DNA of 42,933 bases from a virus. Position numbers and translations under genes: made by a program. The DNA is taken from the IMG/VR virus record IMGVR_UViG_3300044641_003781, positions 1 to 42,933 of that record, one strand, 5' to 3'. The notes under the pieces are model-generated. The model was not told the DNA's origin, ran no database searches, and worked only from the letters and a program-made list of their open reading frames with translations. Positions 23,688 to 29,449 of this stretch are shown piece by piece; within the stretch, counting starts at the first letter, position 1, and every line of letters starts with the position of its first letter.

Positions 23688-23949
23688 AGACCTTCTCTCG
23701 GTTCTCGGGTGTGTCGGGCAGGTTGAACTCCTCCAGCAGCAGGCGGACCCGCTCCCGGATATGGGCGCGGTGGGCCACGCCGCTCTCAGATCTGGGCTTG
23801 AGCAGCAGCCACAGCAAGAAGCCGCCCCCGATCACCGGAGACAGCATCAGCAGCAGCTCGCCCAGGGCGGCCAGGGCAAAGCACGGAATGAGCACCGCTG
23901 GCAGGAAGCCCGCCACAAACCACAGCGGGTGCGGAGTGCGGGTGCTCAT
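23641..23949 (-). CDS. Small membrane protein (102 aa)
   Basis: MSTRTPHPLWFVAGFLPAVL starts a protein with two hydrophobic segments (about residues 9-35 and 36-52, FVAGFLPAVLIPCFALAALG and LSPVIGGGFLLWLLL) followed by a basic, then mixed-charge cytoplasmic tail of ~45 residues. A hairpin membrane topology with a large soluble tail is likely. Function unknown; early phage membrane proteins often alter host envelope or exclusion. ATG overlaps the previous stop (ATGA). Confidence 0.65.
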   Translation of the reverse strand: MSTRTPHPLWFVAGFLPAVLIPCFALAALGELLLMLSPVIGGGFLLWLLLKPRSESGVAHRAHIRERVRLLLEEFNLPDTPENREKVYGSKLSRSYREELRR

Positions 23950-24155
23950 CGGCCCACCAGCAGCAGGCCCTCACATGCCCGCCGGCATAGGTCGAGCTCG
24001 TCGCTTGTCACCGCCCAGCTGTGGTCGCCCGGCGGCAGGCTTTGCACTTGTGCGTCGAGTAGGTCCTGCAGGCACTGGATCCGGCTTTGGAGAGCCCTGG
24101 CGGCGTACCGGGCTTCCGCCCGTCCTAGGGGCTCCTGGGCGTGATTGCGGGGCAT
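23946..24155 (-). CDS. Hypothetical protein (69 aa)
   Basis: MPRNHAQEPLGRAEARYAAR opens a 69-residue helical protein with a Leu/Gln-rich amphipathic stretch (ALQSRIQCLQDLLDAQVQSL) and SDELDLCRRACEGLL. A 14-bp motif (24160-24173) ends 4 nt before its ATG and its stop overlaps the next ATG, both supporting it. It overlaps the C-terminal part of another frame (23971-24264). No family recognised. Confidence 0.6.
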   Translation of the reverse strand: MPRNHAQEPLGRAEARYAARALQSRIQCLQDLLDAQVQSLPPGDHSWAVTSDELDLCRRACEGLLLVGR

Positions 24156-24264
24156 TGTTCTTCAGGGGTGGAGTGATCAGGGCTTCAATCAAGACCGCCA
24201 CGGCCCACGCGGCCACCAGGGCCAGCGCAAGGGCGTGTTCTATCGGGTGTGCGTCTGTCTTCAT
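23971..24264 (-). CDS. Possible small membrane protein overlapping the next gene
   Basis: MKTDAHPIEHALALALVAAW begins a 97-residue frame with one strong transmembrane segment (about residues 10-31, ALALALVAAWAVAVLIEALI). After residue ~36 it turns Pro/Arg/Gly-rich and overlaps the gene at 23946-24155 in another frame. The ATG follows the preceding stop by 3 nt (TGA-ATC-ATG), exactly as at 1409. The membrane N-terminus is credible; the tail may just be a shadow of its neighbour. Confidence 0.5.
   Translation of the reverse strand: MKTDAHPIEHALALALVAAWAVAVLIEALITPPLKNNAPQSRPGAPRTGGSPVRRQGSPKPDPVPAGPTRRTSAKPAAGRPQLGGDKRRARPMPAGM
24160..24173 (-). promoter_or_regulatory. 14-bp motif before the gene at 24155
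   Basis: CTCCACCCCTGAAG on the minus strand, 4 nt before the ATG. Differs at two positions from the copy beside the attP-like site. Confidence 0.45.
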
Positions 24265-24267
24265 GAT

Positions 24268-24456
24268 TCACATTCCCAATTGATCGCAGGCGCTTTCCAG
24301 CAGGAATGCGCACAGGTTGGAGATGCTGCGGCCCTGCTGCACTGAGCAGATCTCAAGGCGGGCAAACAGAGAACCGGGCACCGTCACGCTGATGCGCTTG
24401 GGCGCCTTGGTCAGCCGCTGGAATGCACCGGGGCGTTGTGGTTGAGGAGCTTGCAT
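24268..24456 (-). CDS. Ribbon-helix-helix protein
   Basis: A 62-residue protein from MQAPQPQRPGAFQRLTKAPK. The core KRISVTVPGSLFARLEICSV followed by QQGRSISNLCAFLLESA is a textbook RHH (CopG/Arc) motif: a beta-strand with alternating residues, then two helices separated by GRS. Such dimers usually repress their own promoters. It is preceded by a double-hairpin leader (24478-24535). Upstream in-frame codons exist but would translate the leader, so I reject them. Confidence 0.8.
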   Translation of the reverse strand: MQAPQPQRPGAFQRLTKAPKRISVTVPGSLFARLEICSVQQGRSISNLCAFLLESACDQLGM

Positions 24457-24477
24457 GGTTTTCGGGGTGTCATCAGT

Positions 24478-24535
24478 TGGTGGTGGTGTTGGTGATGCGT
24501 GAGCACCACAGGGAAGGGAGCCGGGGCTCCCCTCC
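24478..24535 (-). ncRNA. Leader RNA element 1 (two hairpins plus ACC repeat)
   Basis: In minus-strand order: hairpin 1 with a 10-bp stem GGAGGGGAGC / GCTCCCTTCC (loop CCCG, one G-U pair); hairpin 2 with a 6-bp stem GTGGTG / CATCAC (loop CTCACG); then AACACCACCACCAAC, ending about 22 nt before the RHH start. Two other copies share the layout with compensatory changes in both stems. Confidence 0.7.
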
Positions 24536-24544
24536 GGGTGGTGG

Positions 24545-24709
24545 TCATTCCGGCTCGGCCGGCGTGTCAAACAGCGGGCCCAGCACCGCCCCGTCGAGGG
24601 CCAGGTGGCCCTGTTCGGGTGGTGCGAGCTCGAGCGGCTTCGGGTTGTATTCCCGAGCCGGGGCCAGGTCGCCGAGGGCTTCCTGGCGGTAGCGGCGGGG
24701 TTTGGTCAT
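24545..24709 (-). CDS. Hypothetical protein (54 aa)
   Basis: MTKPRRYRQEALGDLAPARE starts a short protein with a basic N-terminus and an acidic, Pro-rich C-terminus. ATG 24709 overlaps the upstream stop (ATGA), which argues for translation. No family recognised. It is followed by leader element 1. Confidence 0.55.
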   Translation of the reverse strand: MTKPRRYRQEALGDLAPAREYNPKPLELAPPEQGHLALDGAVLGPLFDTPAEPE

Positions 24710-25185
24710 TCGCCGAACCAGAAGCAGCCGGCGAACCAGGCCAGGGCCTCCCACAGCCGGCCGCGGGTGTCGGCCGGGACGTAATCAATCCAAGGGGTGC
24801 CCCAGTCCTGATGCTGCAGGCAAGCGCTGATGGCTTCACCGTCGCTCAGCTCCCCGACAATCCGGAGGGCGGGGCCGCCGGTGCTGAGCAGGATCTGGTA
24901 CTCAGTCGCCTCGCCCGCTTCGCCTGGGGTATGCCAGCCGGAGCGGACATCAACGGCCAGGGGCCGCTCTCTGGTCTGCTCTTCGATCGCCTCGAGCACC
25001 TGCTCGTGGTTGGTGCCGTCGTAGCCCAGCTCCTTGAGCAGGGCCTTTGCCTCGCGGGTGAGGTAGCGGCCCTGCCCCTGGTCGGCGCAGAACCGGGCCG
25101 CCTCCCAAGCGGTCACGATCGTCTCAGCCCAGCTGCTGGCGTTGGCCTCGGCGTGGCTGAGTTTTTCCATGGTTGAAGTGGTCAT
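24706..25185 (-). CDS. Hypothetical early protein (159 aa)
   Basis: MTTSTMEKLSHAEANASSWA begins an acidic, mixed alpha/beta protein of 159 residues with several Trp residues and a C-terminus AWFAGCFWFGE. A segment EAKALLKELGYDGTNHEQVL looks helical. No domain is recognised. It is the largest of the small early genes and is preceded by leader element 2. Such genes in this position commonly counter host functions, but nothing here shows that. Confidence 0.65.
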   Translation of the reverse strand: MTTSTMEKLSHAEANASSWAETIVTAWEAARFCADQGQGRYLTREAKALLKELGYDGTNHEQVLEAIEEQTRERPLAVDVRSGWHTPGEAGEATEYQILLSTGGPALRIVGELSDGEAISACLQHQDWGTPWIDYVPADTRGRLWEALAWFAGCFWFGE

Positions 25186-25188
25186 GGG

Positions 25189-25245
25189 TCTGGTGGTGGT
25201 GGTGTGCTGCTGAGGGCAGCAGGGAAGGGAGCAGAGCTCCCCTCC
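25189..25245 (-). ncRNA. Leader RNA element 2 (two hairpins plus ACC repeat)
   Basis: Minus-strand order: hairpin 1 GGAGGGGAGC / GCTCCCTTCC with loop TCT; hairpin 2 CTGCTG / CAGCAG with loop CCCT; then ACACCACCACCACCAGACCC directly before ATG 25185. Stem 2 differs from element 1 on both sides yet keeps pairing. Confidence 0.75.
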
Positions 25246-25254
25246 GGGCTGTCG

Positions 25255-25512
25255 TCACCAGTCGCTGGCCTGCAGTTGCAGGCGCTCGGTGATGCGCTGG
25301 GCATGGAAGGGCAGCCGTGATGGGTTCAGCGGCTGCCCAGCCCGGTAGTGCTCTCGGAGCTCCTGCCAGGCGATCAGCGCGGCGGCTGATGGGTGGCGCC
25401 CCCAGCGGGCTGCTTCGCCACAGGCCCAGTTGTATTCAGCGGCCAGCTTCCGAAGCAGGTCGGTAGGGGTGAGCGGTCCCCAGCACTCGGGCCGGTTGAT
25501 GCGTGGTGCCAT
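25255..25512 (-). CDS. Hypothetical early protein (85 aa)
   Basis: MAPRINRPECWGPLTPTDLL starts an 85-residue helical protein, with LLRKLAAEYNWACGEAARWG and ALIAWQELREHYRAG as clear helices. No family recognised. An ACC-repeat element (25521-25536) lies 8 nt before the ATG; the gap upstream has no double hairpin. Confidence 0.6.
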   Translation of the reverse strand: MAPRINRPECWGPLTPTDLLRKLAAEYNWACGEAARWGRHPSAAALIAWQELREHYRAGQPLNPSRLPFHAQRITERLQLQASDW

Positions 25513-25520
25513 GGGTCTGT

Positions 25521-25536
25521 CGGTGGTGGTGGTGTT
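25521..25536 (-). promoter_or_regulatory. ACC-repeat leader
   Basis: Minus-strand AACACCACCACCACCGAC precedes the start of the 85-residue gene. It matches the single-stranded part of the leader elements without the hairpins. Confidence 0.5.
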
Positions 25537-25550
25537 GATGCGGGGCGGGC

Positions 25551-25745
25551 TCAGAAGCCGACACCCCGGTAGCAGGTGTTGCTGGCGTCGTAGACGGTGA
25601 TGATTCCGCTGGCCAGGTTGGACAGGAAGCCCTCGCGGCTAGCGGCAGAGCGGAGCAGCCGCTGATCGCAGAAGCTGCGGGCCTGGCTCAGGGTTTGGAC
25701 CTGGGCCAGGACTCCGCCGGTGTGGGCGTTCTTGATGGTGAGCAC
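25551..25745 (-). CDS. Hypothetical early protein (64 aa)
   Basis: Starts with GTG at 25745, giving MLTIKNAHTGGVLAQVQTLS. A beta-strand, a helical segment LSQARSFCDQRLLRSA and a C-terminal strand region (GIITVYDASNTCYRGVGF) suggest a small alpha/beta fold. No family recognised. Longer upstream in-frame translation would read through leader element 3 and is rejected. Confidence 0.6.
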   Translation of the reverse strand: MLTIKNAHTGGVLAQVQTLSQARSFCDQRLLRSAASREGFLSNLASGIITVYDASNTCYRGVGF

Positions 25746-25751
25746 GGTTTG

Positions 25752-25809
25752 TCGGTGGTGGTGGTGTGGTGGCTTGAGGGCCACAGGGAAGGGCCGGGGC
25801 GGCCCCTCC
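25752..25809 (-). ncRNA. Leader RNA element 3 (two hairpins plus ACC repeat)
   Basis: Minus-strand order: hairpin 1 GGAGGGGCC / GGCCCTTCC with loop GCCCC; hairpin 2 GTGGC / GCCAC with loop CCTCAA; then ACACCACCACCACCGAC before GTG 25745. The upper part of stem 1 changes from AGC/GCT to CC/GG with pairing kept, and stem 2 covaries with the other two copies. Confidence 0.75.
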
Positions 25810-25818
25810 GGGTGGGCG

Positions 25819-26124
25819 TCAGTAGCCGAGCCAGCTGAGGGCTTGGCCGGCATGCCACAGGGGCAGGACGGCATGGCCCGAGGCGTGGCCCTGGGCCAGG
25901 TCTTCCTCGAGCTCGTGGACGGTGTGGCTGTGCTCCTTGAGCAGCTGGCGGAGATCAGCTGAGCTGAGCTCGCAGCCCTCCTCGCTGGCGGCGAGGATCA
26001 CGCTCGAGGGGTAAGTGTTCAGGTCGTACGAGTCGAGCCAGTCGGACCAGTCCCAGGCCAGCTGATCAGCGGGCACGACATAGCCGGGTGCGGCCTGATT
26101 GGCCGCGGTGGGCGCGGTGTTCAT
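25819..26124 (-). CDS. Hypothetical early protein (101 aa)
   Basis: MNTAPTAANQAAPGYVVPAD begins an acidic protein of 101 residues with many Trp (AWDWSDWLDSYD) and helical segments (SSADLRQLLKEHSHTVHELE). First gene of the leftward early block. ATG 26124 is chosen because upstream codons in frame have poor composition and would translate an ACC-repeat leader. No family recognised. Confidence 0.65.
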   Translation of the reverse strand: MNTAPTAANQAAPGYVVPADQLAWDWSDWLDSYDLNTYPSSVILAASEEGCELSSADLRQLLKEHSHTVHELEEDLAQGHASGHAVLPLWHAGQALSWLGY

Positions 26125-26133
26125 CTGTCGAGG

Positions 26134-26148
26134 TTCGGTGGTGGTGGC
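26134..26148 (-). promoter_or_regulatory. ACC-repeat leader of first leftward gene
   Basis: Minus-strand GCCACCACCACCGAACC, about 10 nt before ATG 26124; same core as before the integrase and HTH genes. Confidence 0.5.
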
Positions 26149-26155
26149 AGGTGCG

Positions 26156-26187
26156 CTGCAGCCCTGCGGACTGCTACACCCCTGCAA
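26156..26187 (+). promoter_or_regulatory. Tandem 14-bp motifs
   Basis: CTGCAGCCCTGCGG (26156-26169) and CTACACCCCTGCAA (26174-26187) on the plus strand, 4 nt apart, near the start of the leftward early block. The first also reads as a fair match on the minus strand, so orientation is uncertain. Two adjacent sites fit cooperative regulator binding. Confidence 0.4.
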
Positions 26188-26288
26188 CAACTGTCCTAGA
26201 CGACTGAGCACGCAGGGAACAGAGCACGGAGGGAACATGTCACAACTCTTTACATTCCCACCTGATGCCAGGGCCTGGCCCTCGCCAC

Positions 26289-26324
26289 GTCGGGGCATCA
26301 GTCGGGCATCAGGTCGGAGCACAG
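26289..26324 (+). repeat. Three tandem 12-bp repeats (iteron-like)
   Basis: GTCGGGGCATCA, GTCGGGCATCAG and GTCGGAGCACAG lie head to tail. Iteron-like arrays bind replication initiators or repressors; three degenerate units is minimal evidence. Confidence 0.45.
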
Positions 26325-26469
26325 GCCAGGGCACCTCCCACGCATCAGCGCCCTTGGGGCGAGTGGGTGGGCATGGAATGGGGTGCACGCCCGCGTGCGT
26401 CGCCGAGGGTGAGCCCGAGCCCACCACCTGGCCAGCGTCTCAAGGGCAGCGAGGGGCCGGCAGGCCCCG

Positions 26470-26490
26470 CAGCGGATTACCAATCCGCTG
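26470..26490. repeat. Perfect 9-bp inverted repeat resembling an anticodon arm
   Basis: CAGCGGATT-ACC-AATCCGCTG. On the minus strand GCGGA-TTGGTAA-TCCGC looks like a tRNA-Thr(GGU) anticodon arm, but no D-arm or acceptor pairing surrounds it. It shares CAGCGGATT with the attP-like site. Confidence 0.75.
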
Positions 26491-26541
26491 AGATCCCAGC
26501 CAGGGCAGGGGCGCTGGCCCGCCCAGGCCCCGCGGCCCTGT

Positions 26542-26593
26542 CGCGGGTGCCGATCACCCGCGGAAATCAGCCGCGGACCCCCCATACGGGGGG
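26542..26593. repeat. Cluster of GC hairpins
   Basis: CGCGGGTG-CCGAT-CACCCGCG (26542-26562, perfect 8-bp stem), overlapping CCGCGG-AAATCAG-CCGCGG (26558-26576), then CCCCCC-ATAC-GGGGGG (26578-26593). Three strong adjacent stems in a noncoding stretch. Confidence 0.75.
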
Positions 26594-26708
26594 CCTGCCG
26601 GCGCCCGTACGCGATACACACCCCAAAATTGCGCGACCCAAAATCGCGGACCGTCTTCCCTTCCCCTCCCCCGCCGATTCCCCCACCGCGGCAGGTGGCG
26701 AGGGGATG

Positions 26709-26731
26709 ACCGTGAGAATGATTTTCACGGT
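26709..26731. promoter_or_regulatory. Fur/Zur-box-like 23-bp palindrome
   Basis: The core TGAGAATGATTTTCA matches the 7-1-7 Fur-family consensus TGATAAT-N-ATTATCA at 12 of 14 positions, and four more bases on each side (ACCG / CGGT) extend the dyad: 10 of 11 pairs in all. It is AT-rich in a very GC-rich region. It could bind a host Fur, Zur or PerR-type regulator or a phage repressor. Confidence 0.55.
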
Positions 26732-26780
26732 TACCAGTTGGACCGAGGGAGTAGTGGCGGCTGTTTCGACTATGAGAGAT

Positions 26781-26794
26781 CTACAGGGTTTGCA
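26781..26794. promoter_or_regulatory. Degenerate 14-bp motif
   Basis: CTACAGGGTTTGCA on the plus strand (TGCAAACCCTGTAG on the minus). Weaker family member 43 nt upstream of the better copy at 26824. Confidence 0.3.
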
Positions 26795-26823
26795 AAACAG
26801 GCCAGTGGGGACGGGGGTTTGGG

Positions 26824-26837
26824 CTACACCCCTGTAG
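26824..26837 (+). promoter_or_regulatory. 14-bp motif upstream of rightward genes
   Basis: CTACACCCCTGTAG on the plus strand, followed by AGGGGGG. It is the clearest plus-oriented copy and lies 99 nt before the first rightward gene, showing that the motif serves both transcription directions. Confidence 0.55.
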
Positions 26838-26936
26838 AGGGGGGTTATGTTCAGAAAGTCCAAACCCCTTCCAGCGCCTGGGTCGTTTCGGGACCTGGCG
26901 CCGGTTTGTAAGGGGCTGTCAGTCAGGAGCTGACGA

Positions 26937-27311
26937 ATGCACGGTACTGGGAAGGGTCAAAGGACGTGGGCTATGGCGCACTTTGAGGAGCTGGAGCGGT
27001 GTGTGTCGCTGGTGGGGGAGCGGAAGCTGCAGCCCAGGGACATGGCTGTGCTGGTGGCACTGATGAGCCACATCAACCCAACGACGGGGAAGGTGGAGGT
27101 GACTGCCAAGAAGCTGGCTGAGGGCTTGGCGTTGGGGTACACGGACACGGTGGGAGCCATTAGCCGGCTGAGAAAGGAGCTGCTTGTGAGCCGGCTGGTG
27201 GATGAGCGGAGTGGGGTGCCGTATTACCTGTTGAATCCCCATGTAGTGGCAGTGGGGACCGAAAAGGAGCGGGGATACCTGTGGAAGCGCTTCAGCGATA
27301 GCCTGAACTGA
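26937..27311 (+). CDS. RepL-like winged-helix protein
   Basis: A 124-residue protein; AGGAG 7 nt upstream supports ATG 26937, although MAHFEELERC 12 codons later is also possible. LQPRDMAVLVALMSHINPTTG, KVEVTAKKLAEGLALG and DTVGAISRLRKELLVSRLVD form a winged helix, and YYLLNPHVVAVGTEKERGYL resembles the 'xxxNP....G' end of RepL-type plasmid replication proteins. It could be a transcriptional regulator or a replication initiator; the second idea is attractive since no phage DNA polymerase exists, but is inference. Confidence 0.65.
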   Translation: MHGTGKGQRTWAMAHFEELERCVSLVGERKLQPRDMAVLVALMSHINPTTGKVEVTAKKLAEGLALGYTDTVGAISRLRKELLVSRLVDERSGVPYYLLNPHVVAVGTEKERGYLWKRFSDSLN

Positions 27312-27322
27312 AGGCTGTTGGA

Positions 27323-27336
27323 CTACAGGGATGTAC
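27323..27336. promoter_or_regulatory. 14-bp motif overlapping a start codon
   Basis: CTACAGGGATGTAC on the plus strand includes the ATG of the next gene; the minus-strand reading GTACATCCCTGTAG fits the consensus better. It may act as an operator here rather than a promoter. Confidence 0.35.
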
Positions 27337-27582
27337 TTGACCAACACAGACCGTTTGGAGCTGGGCCTGGTGGGTCCGAGTGTGGTGTCTGCGGAGGAGG
27401 TGGCTGCAGCCAAGGGCGGGTGTCCGGATGGGATGTGTGGACTGCGGACTCCGGACTTCAGCTCGATGACAAAGGCCCGGATTGCGGAGTGGGCCCTGGC
27501 GAACCACCAAGTGGAACTGAGTACAGATCTGACAAAGGACGAGATGATCGTGGCTGCGGAGCAGCTTGCAGCGGTAGGTTGA
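27331..27582 (+). CDS. Small protein with HeH/LEM-like C-terminus
   Basis: An 83-residue protein, MYLTNTDRLELGLVGPSVVS. The last 38 residues (MTKARIAEWALANHQVELST, then DLTKDEMIVAAEQL) resemble the two-helix HeH/Rho-N-like fold that binds nucleic acid. The N-terminal half is Gly/Cys-containing and unclassified. It lies between the RepL-like gene and the terminase large subunit on the same strand; an association with packaging is possible but unproven. Confidence 0.6.
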   Translation: MYLTNTDRLELGLVGPSVVSAEEVAAAKGGCPDGMCGLRTPDFSSMTKARIAEWALANHQVELSTDLTKDEMIVAAEQLAAVG

Positions 27583-27650
27583 TGGCGTCTGTGGGGGTGG
27601 TTCCCTGCGGATCTGCCAGACCAACCTTCGGGTTTGTTTGGTGGTGGTGT

Positions 27651-27694
27651 GAGGGGCCCCTTCTGCCTTGGCGGTGGAGGGGGCCCCTCCTTTT
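27651..27694 (+). terminator. Hairpin before terminase large subunit
   Basis: GAGGGGCCCC and GGGGCCCCTC form a perfect 10-bp stem around a 19-base loop, followed by CTTTT. A second small hairpin (AACC-TTCG-GGTT) lies at about 27633-27644. Both are in the 124-nt gap before the terminase gene. A partial terminator or a translation-controlling hairpin are both possible, since it ends only about 13 nt before the ATG. Confidence 0.6.
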
Positions 27695-27706
27695 GGGGGC
27701 TAAGCG

Positions 27707-29449
27707 ATGAAGTGGGAGCCGTTGCCGGAACCGTTGGATCGGTTCGTGTACTTCGCGGCGTACTGCATCCAGGAGCTGGGGCTGGCCGATAGCCCTACCA
27801 AGCAGCAGTGCGCAGTGTGCGACTGGATGGAGACAGGCCCCAGTCGGACGTTGACGGTGGCGTTCCGGGGCCTGGGGAAATCGCTGCTGGCGTCGTTGTA
27901 TGCGCTGTGGCGACTGCGGATGGACCCGCAGGAAAAGATCTTGGTGGTGTCGGCGACGGCAGTGAAGTCCACGGACTTCACGAACTTCATGCTGAAGTGC
28001 ATCGGCGAGATTGATGTCCTTCACTGCCTGGCCCCTGGCGGGGAGAACAGGTATTCGGCGATGGCCTTTGACGTGGGCCCGGCGGTGATTGAGCAGAGCC
28101 CCTCGGTGCGGTCGATGGGGGTGATGGGGTCAGTGACGGGTCAGCGGTGCAGCTGCGCAATCCTCGATGACATCGAGACGGTGGCCAACGTGATCACCCA
28201 GCTCAAGCAGGAGCGGGTGGCGCATGCGGTGACGGAGATCGAGTCGATCCTCAAGCCGGATGAAGGGCAGCTGCTGCCGCGGAAGATCCTGTACCTGGGC
28301 ACGCCCCACACGGAGGCGAGCATCTACCTGCGACTGGTGCGTGAGCGTGGCTACGCCGCGCGGTACTGGCCGTCGCTGTATCCGGAGGAGACGGACTGCT
28401 ACGACGGGAACCTGTGCCCGCGGATCACCGCGGAGATGGAAGCAGACCCATCACTGGTGGGTGAGCCGACGGATCCGGAGCGCTTCAGCCACGAGGACAT
28501 CCTGACCCGGCAGGCCAGCCTGACTCGGGCCAGCTTCCTGCTCCAGTTCCAGCTCAACACCCGCTTGAGCACCCTGGACAAATACCCCATCCGGCTGGGG
28601 GACCTGGTGGTGATGGATCTGGACGGCAAGGCATTGCCGGAGGTGGTGGTCCACTCGAGCCAGCCCGATGCCCGGATCCAGGACCTGGTGTGCATCGGCA
28701 TGGGTGCCGACAGCCATTACCACCGCCCTGGCTGGGTGCATGGCTGGGTCACGAAGGAAGAAACCTGGCGCTGCGTCCTGGCCATCGACCCTGCCGGCCG
28801 GGGGGCGGATGAACTGGCGTGGGCGGTGCTGGGCGAGCTCAACGGCAACCTGTTCCTGCTGGAATCCGGTGGCACCACCAAGGGCTACGCGCATGAGGTG
28901 CTCGAGCACCTGGCGCAGGTGGCCAAGCGCTGGGACGTGAACTACGTCCTGGCTGAAAGCAACATGGGCGATGGCATGTTCAGCGCCCTACTGAAGCCTG
29001 TGCTGAACCGGGTGCATCCCTGCTCGATCGAGGAGGTGCGCCACAACCAGCGCAAGGAGATTCGCCTGTGCGACACCCTCGGCCCGGTGATCCAGCAGCA
29101 CCGGCTGGTGGTGGCGACCCGTGTGATCCGCCAGGACTACCGCATGGCCGAGGAGGACCCGGAGAACGGCCACGTCCGGAGCCTGATGTATCAGCTCAGC
29201 CGGCTCACCGCAGAGCGTGGCTGCCTGGCCTTCGATGACCGGGCCGATGTCCTGGCCATTGCGGTGGCCTTCTTCGTTGAAGCTGCGGCCCAGGACCAGA
29301 GCCGGGCCAAGCAGCAGCGGGAAGACGAGCTATTCCAGGCCTCGATTGATGCGTGGATGGATGAAACCCACGCCCAGGTGGATGCCTTGGCCCTGGGGTG
29401 GCGGCCCCAGGGCGGTCACCGCACCTATGGCGGTGTCAGGCGGCGGTAG
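27707..29449 (+). CDS. Terminase large subunit, T7 gp19-like
   Basis: A 580-residue packaging motor. Walker A is TVAFRGLGKSLLASL near residue 52, Walker B CAILDDIETVAN near 152, and the coupling region LYLGTPHTEASIY near 200. The RNase H-like nuclease shows LAIDPAGRGADELAWAVLGE near 359, LAESNMGDGMFSALLKPVLN near 412 and AFDDRADVLAIAVAF near 508 with acidic residues. It pumps and cuts DNA. It is on the plus strand, opposite to portal, capsid and the small subunit; its 3' end overlaps the small subunit gene tail to tail by 14 nt. All key residues look intact. Confidence 0.96.
   Translation: MKWEPLPEPLDRFVYFAAYCIQELGLADSPTKQQCAVCDWMETGPSRTLTVAFRGLGKSLLASLYALWRLRMDPQEKILVVSATAVKSTDFTNFMLKCIGEIDVLHCLAPGGENRYSAMAFDVGPAVIEQSPSVRSMGVMGSVTGQRCSCAILDDIETVANVITQLKQERVAHAVTEIESILKPDEGQLLPRKILYLGTPHTEASIYLRLVRERGYAARYWPSLYPEETDCYDGNLCPRITAEMEADPSLVGEPTDPERFSHEDILTRQASLTRASFLLQFQLNTRLSTLDKYPIRLGDLVVMDLDGKALPEVVVHSSQPDARIQDLVCIGMGADSHYHRPGWVHGWVTKEETWRCVLAIDPAGRGADELAWAVLGELNGNLFLLESGGTTKGYAHEVLEHLAQVAKRWDVNYVLAESNMGDGMFSALLKPVLNRVHPCSIEEVRHNQRKEIRLCDTLGPVIQQHRLVVATRVIRQDYRMAEEDPENGHVRSLMYQLSRLTAERGCLAFDDRADVLAIAVAFFVEAAAQDQSRAKQQREDELFQASIDAWMDETHAQVDALALGWRPQGGHRTYGGVRRR

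Larger units (their letters stand above)
26125..26936. other. Divergent intergenic region, candidate control/origin region
   Basis: About 810 nt between the first leftward and first rightward genes, with no convincing gene on either strand; open frames here are Pro/Arg/Gly-rich artefacts of high GC. It holds four motif-family copies (26156, 26174, 26781, 26824), a 12-bp triple repeat (26289-26324), perfect hairpins (26470-26490, 26542-26562, 26578-26593) and a Fur/Zur-box-like palindrome (26709-26731). Early promoters for host RNA polymerase are expected here, but I could not identify a clear sigma-70 pair. Confidence 0.7.

Noticed and set aside
24478-25809. CRISPR array or simple tandem duplication
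   Set aside because: The three repeated units are unevenly spaced, separated by different genes, and conserved in structure more than in sequence; there are no uniform spacers.
26470-26490. tRNA-Thr(GGU) or a second attachment site
   Set aside because: Only an anticodon-arm-like hairpin is visible; flanking sequence does not form D-, T- or acceptor stems.
26265-26837. 190-residue rightward protein in the divergent region
   Set aside because: Composition is Pro/Arg/Gly-rich with no helix or strand pattern, no ribosome-binding site, and the stretch is full of palindromes; it is an artefact of high GC.
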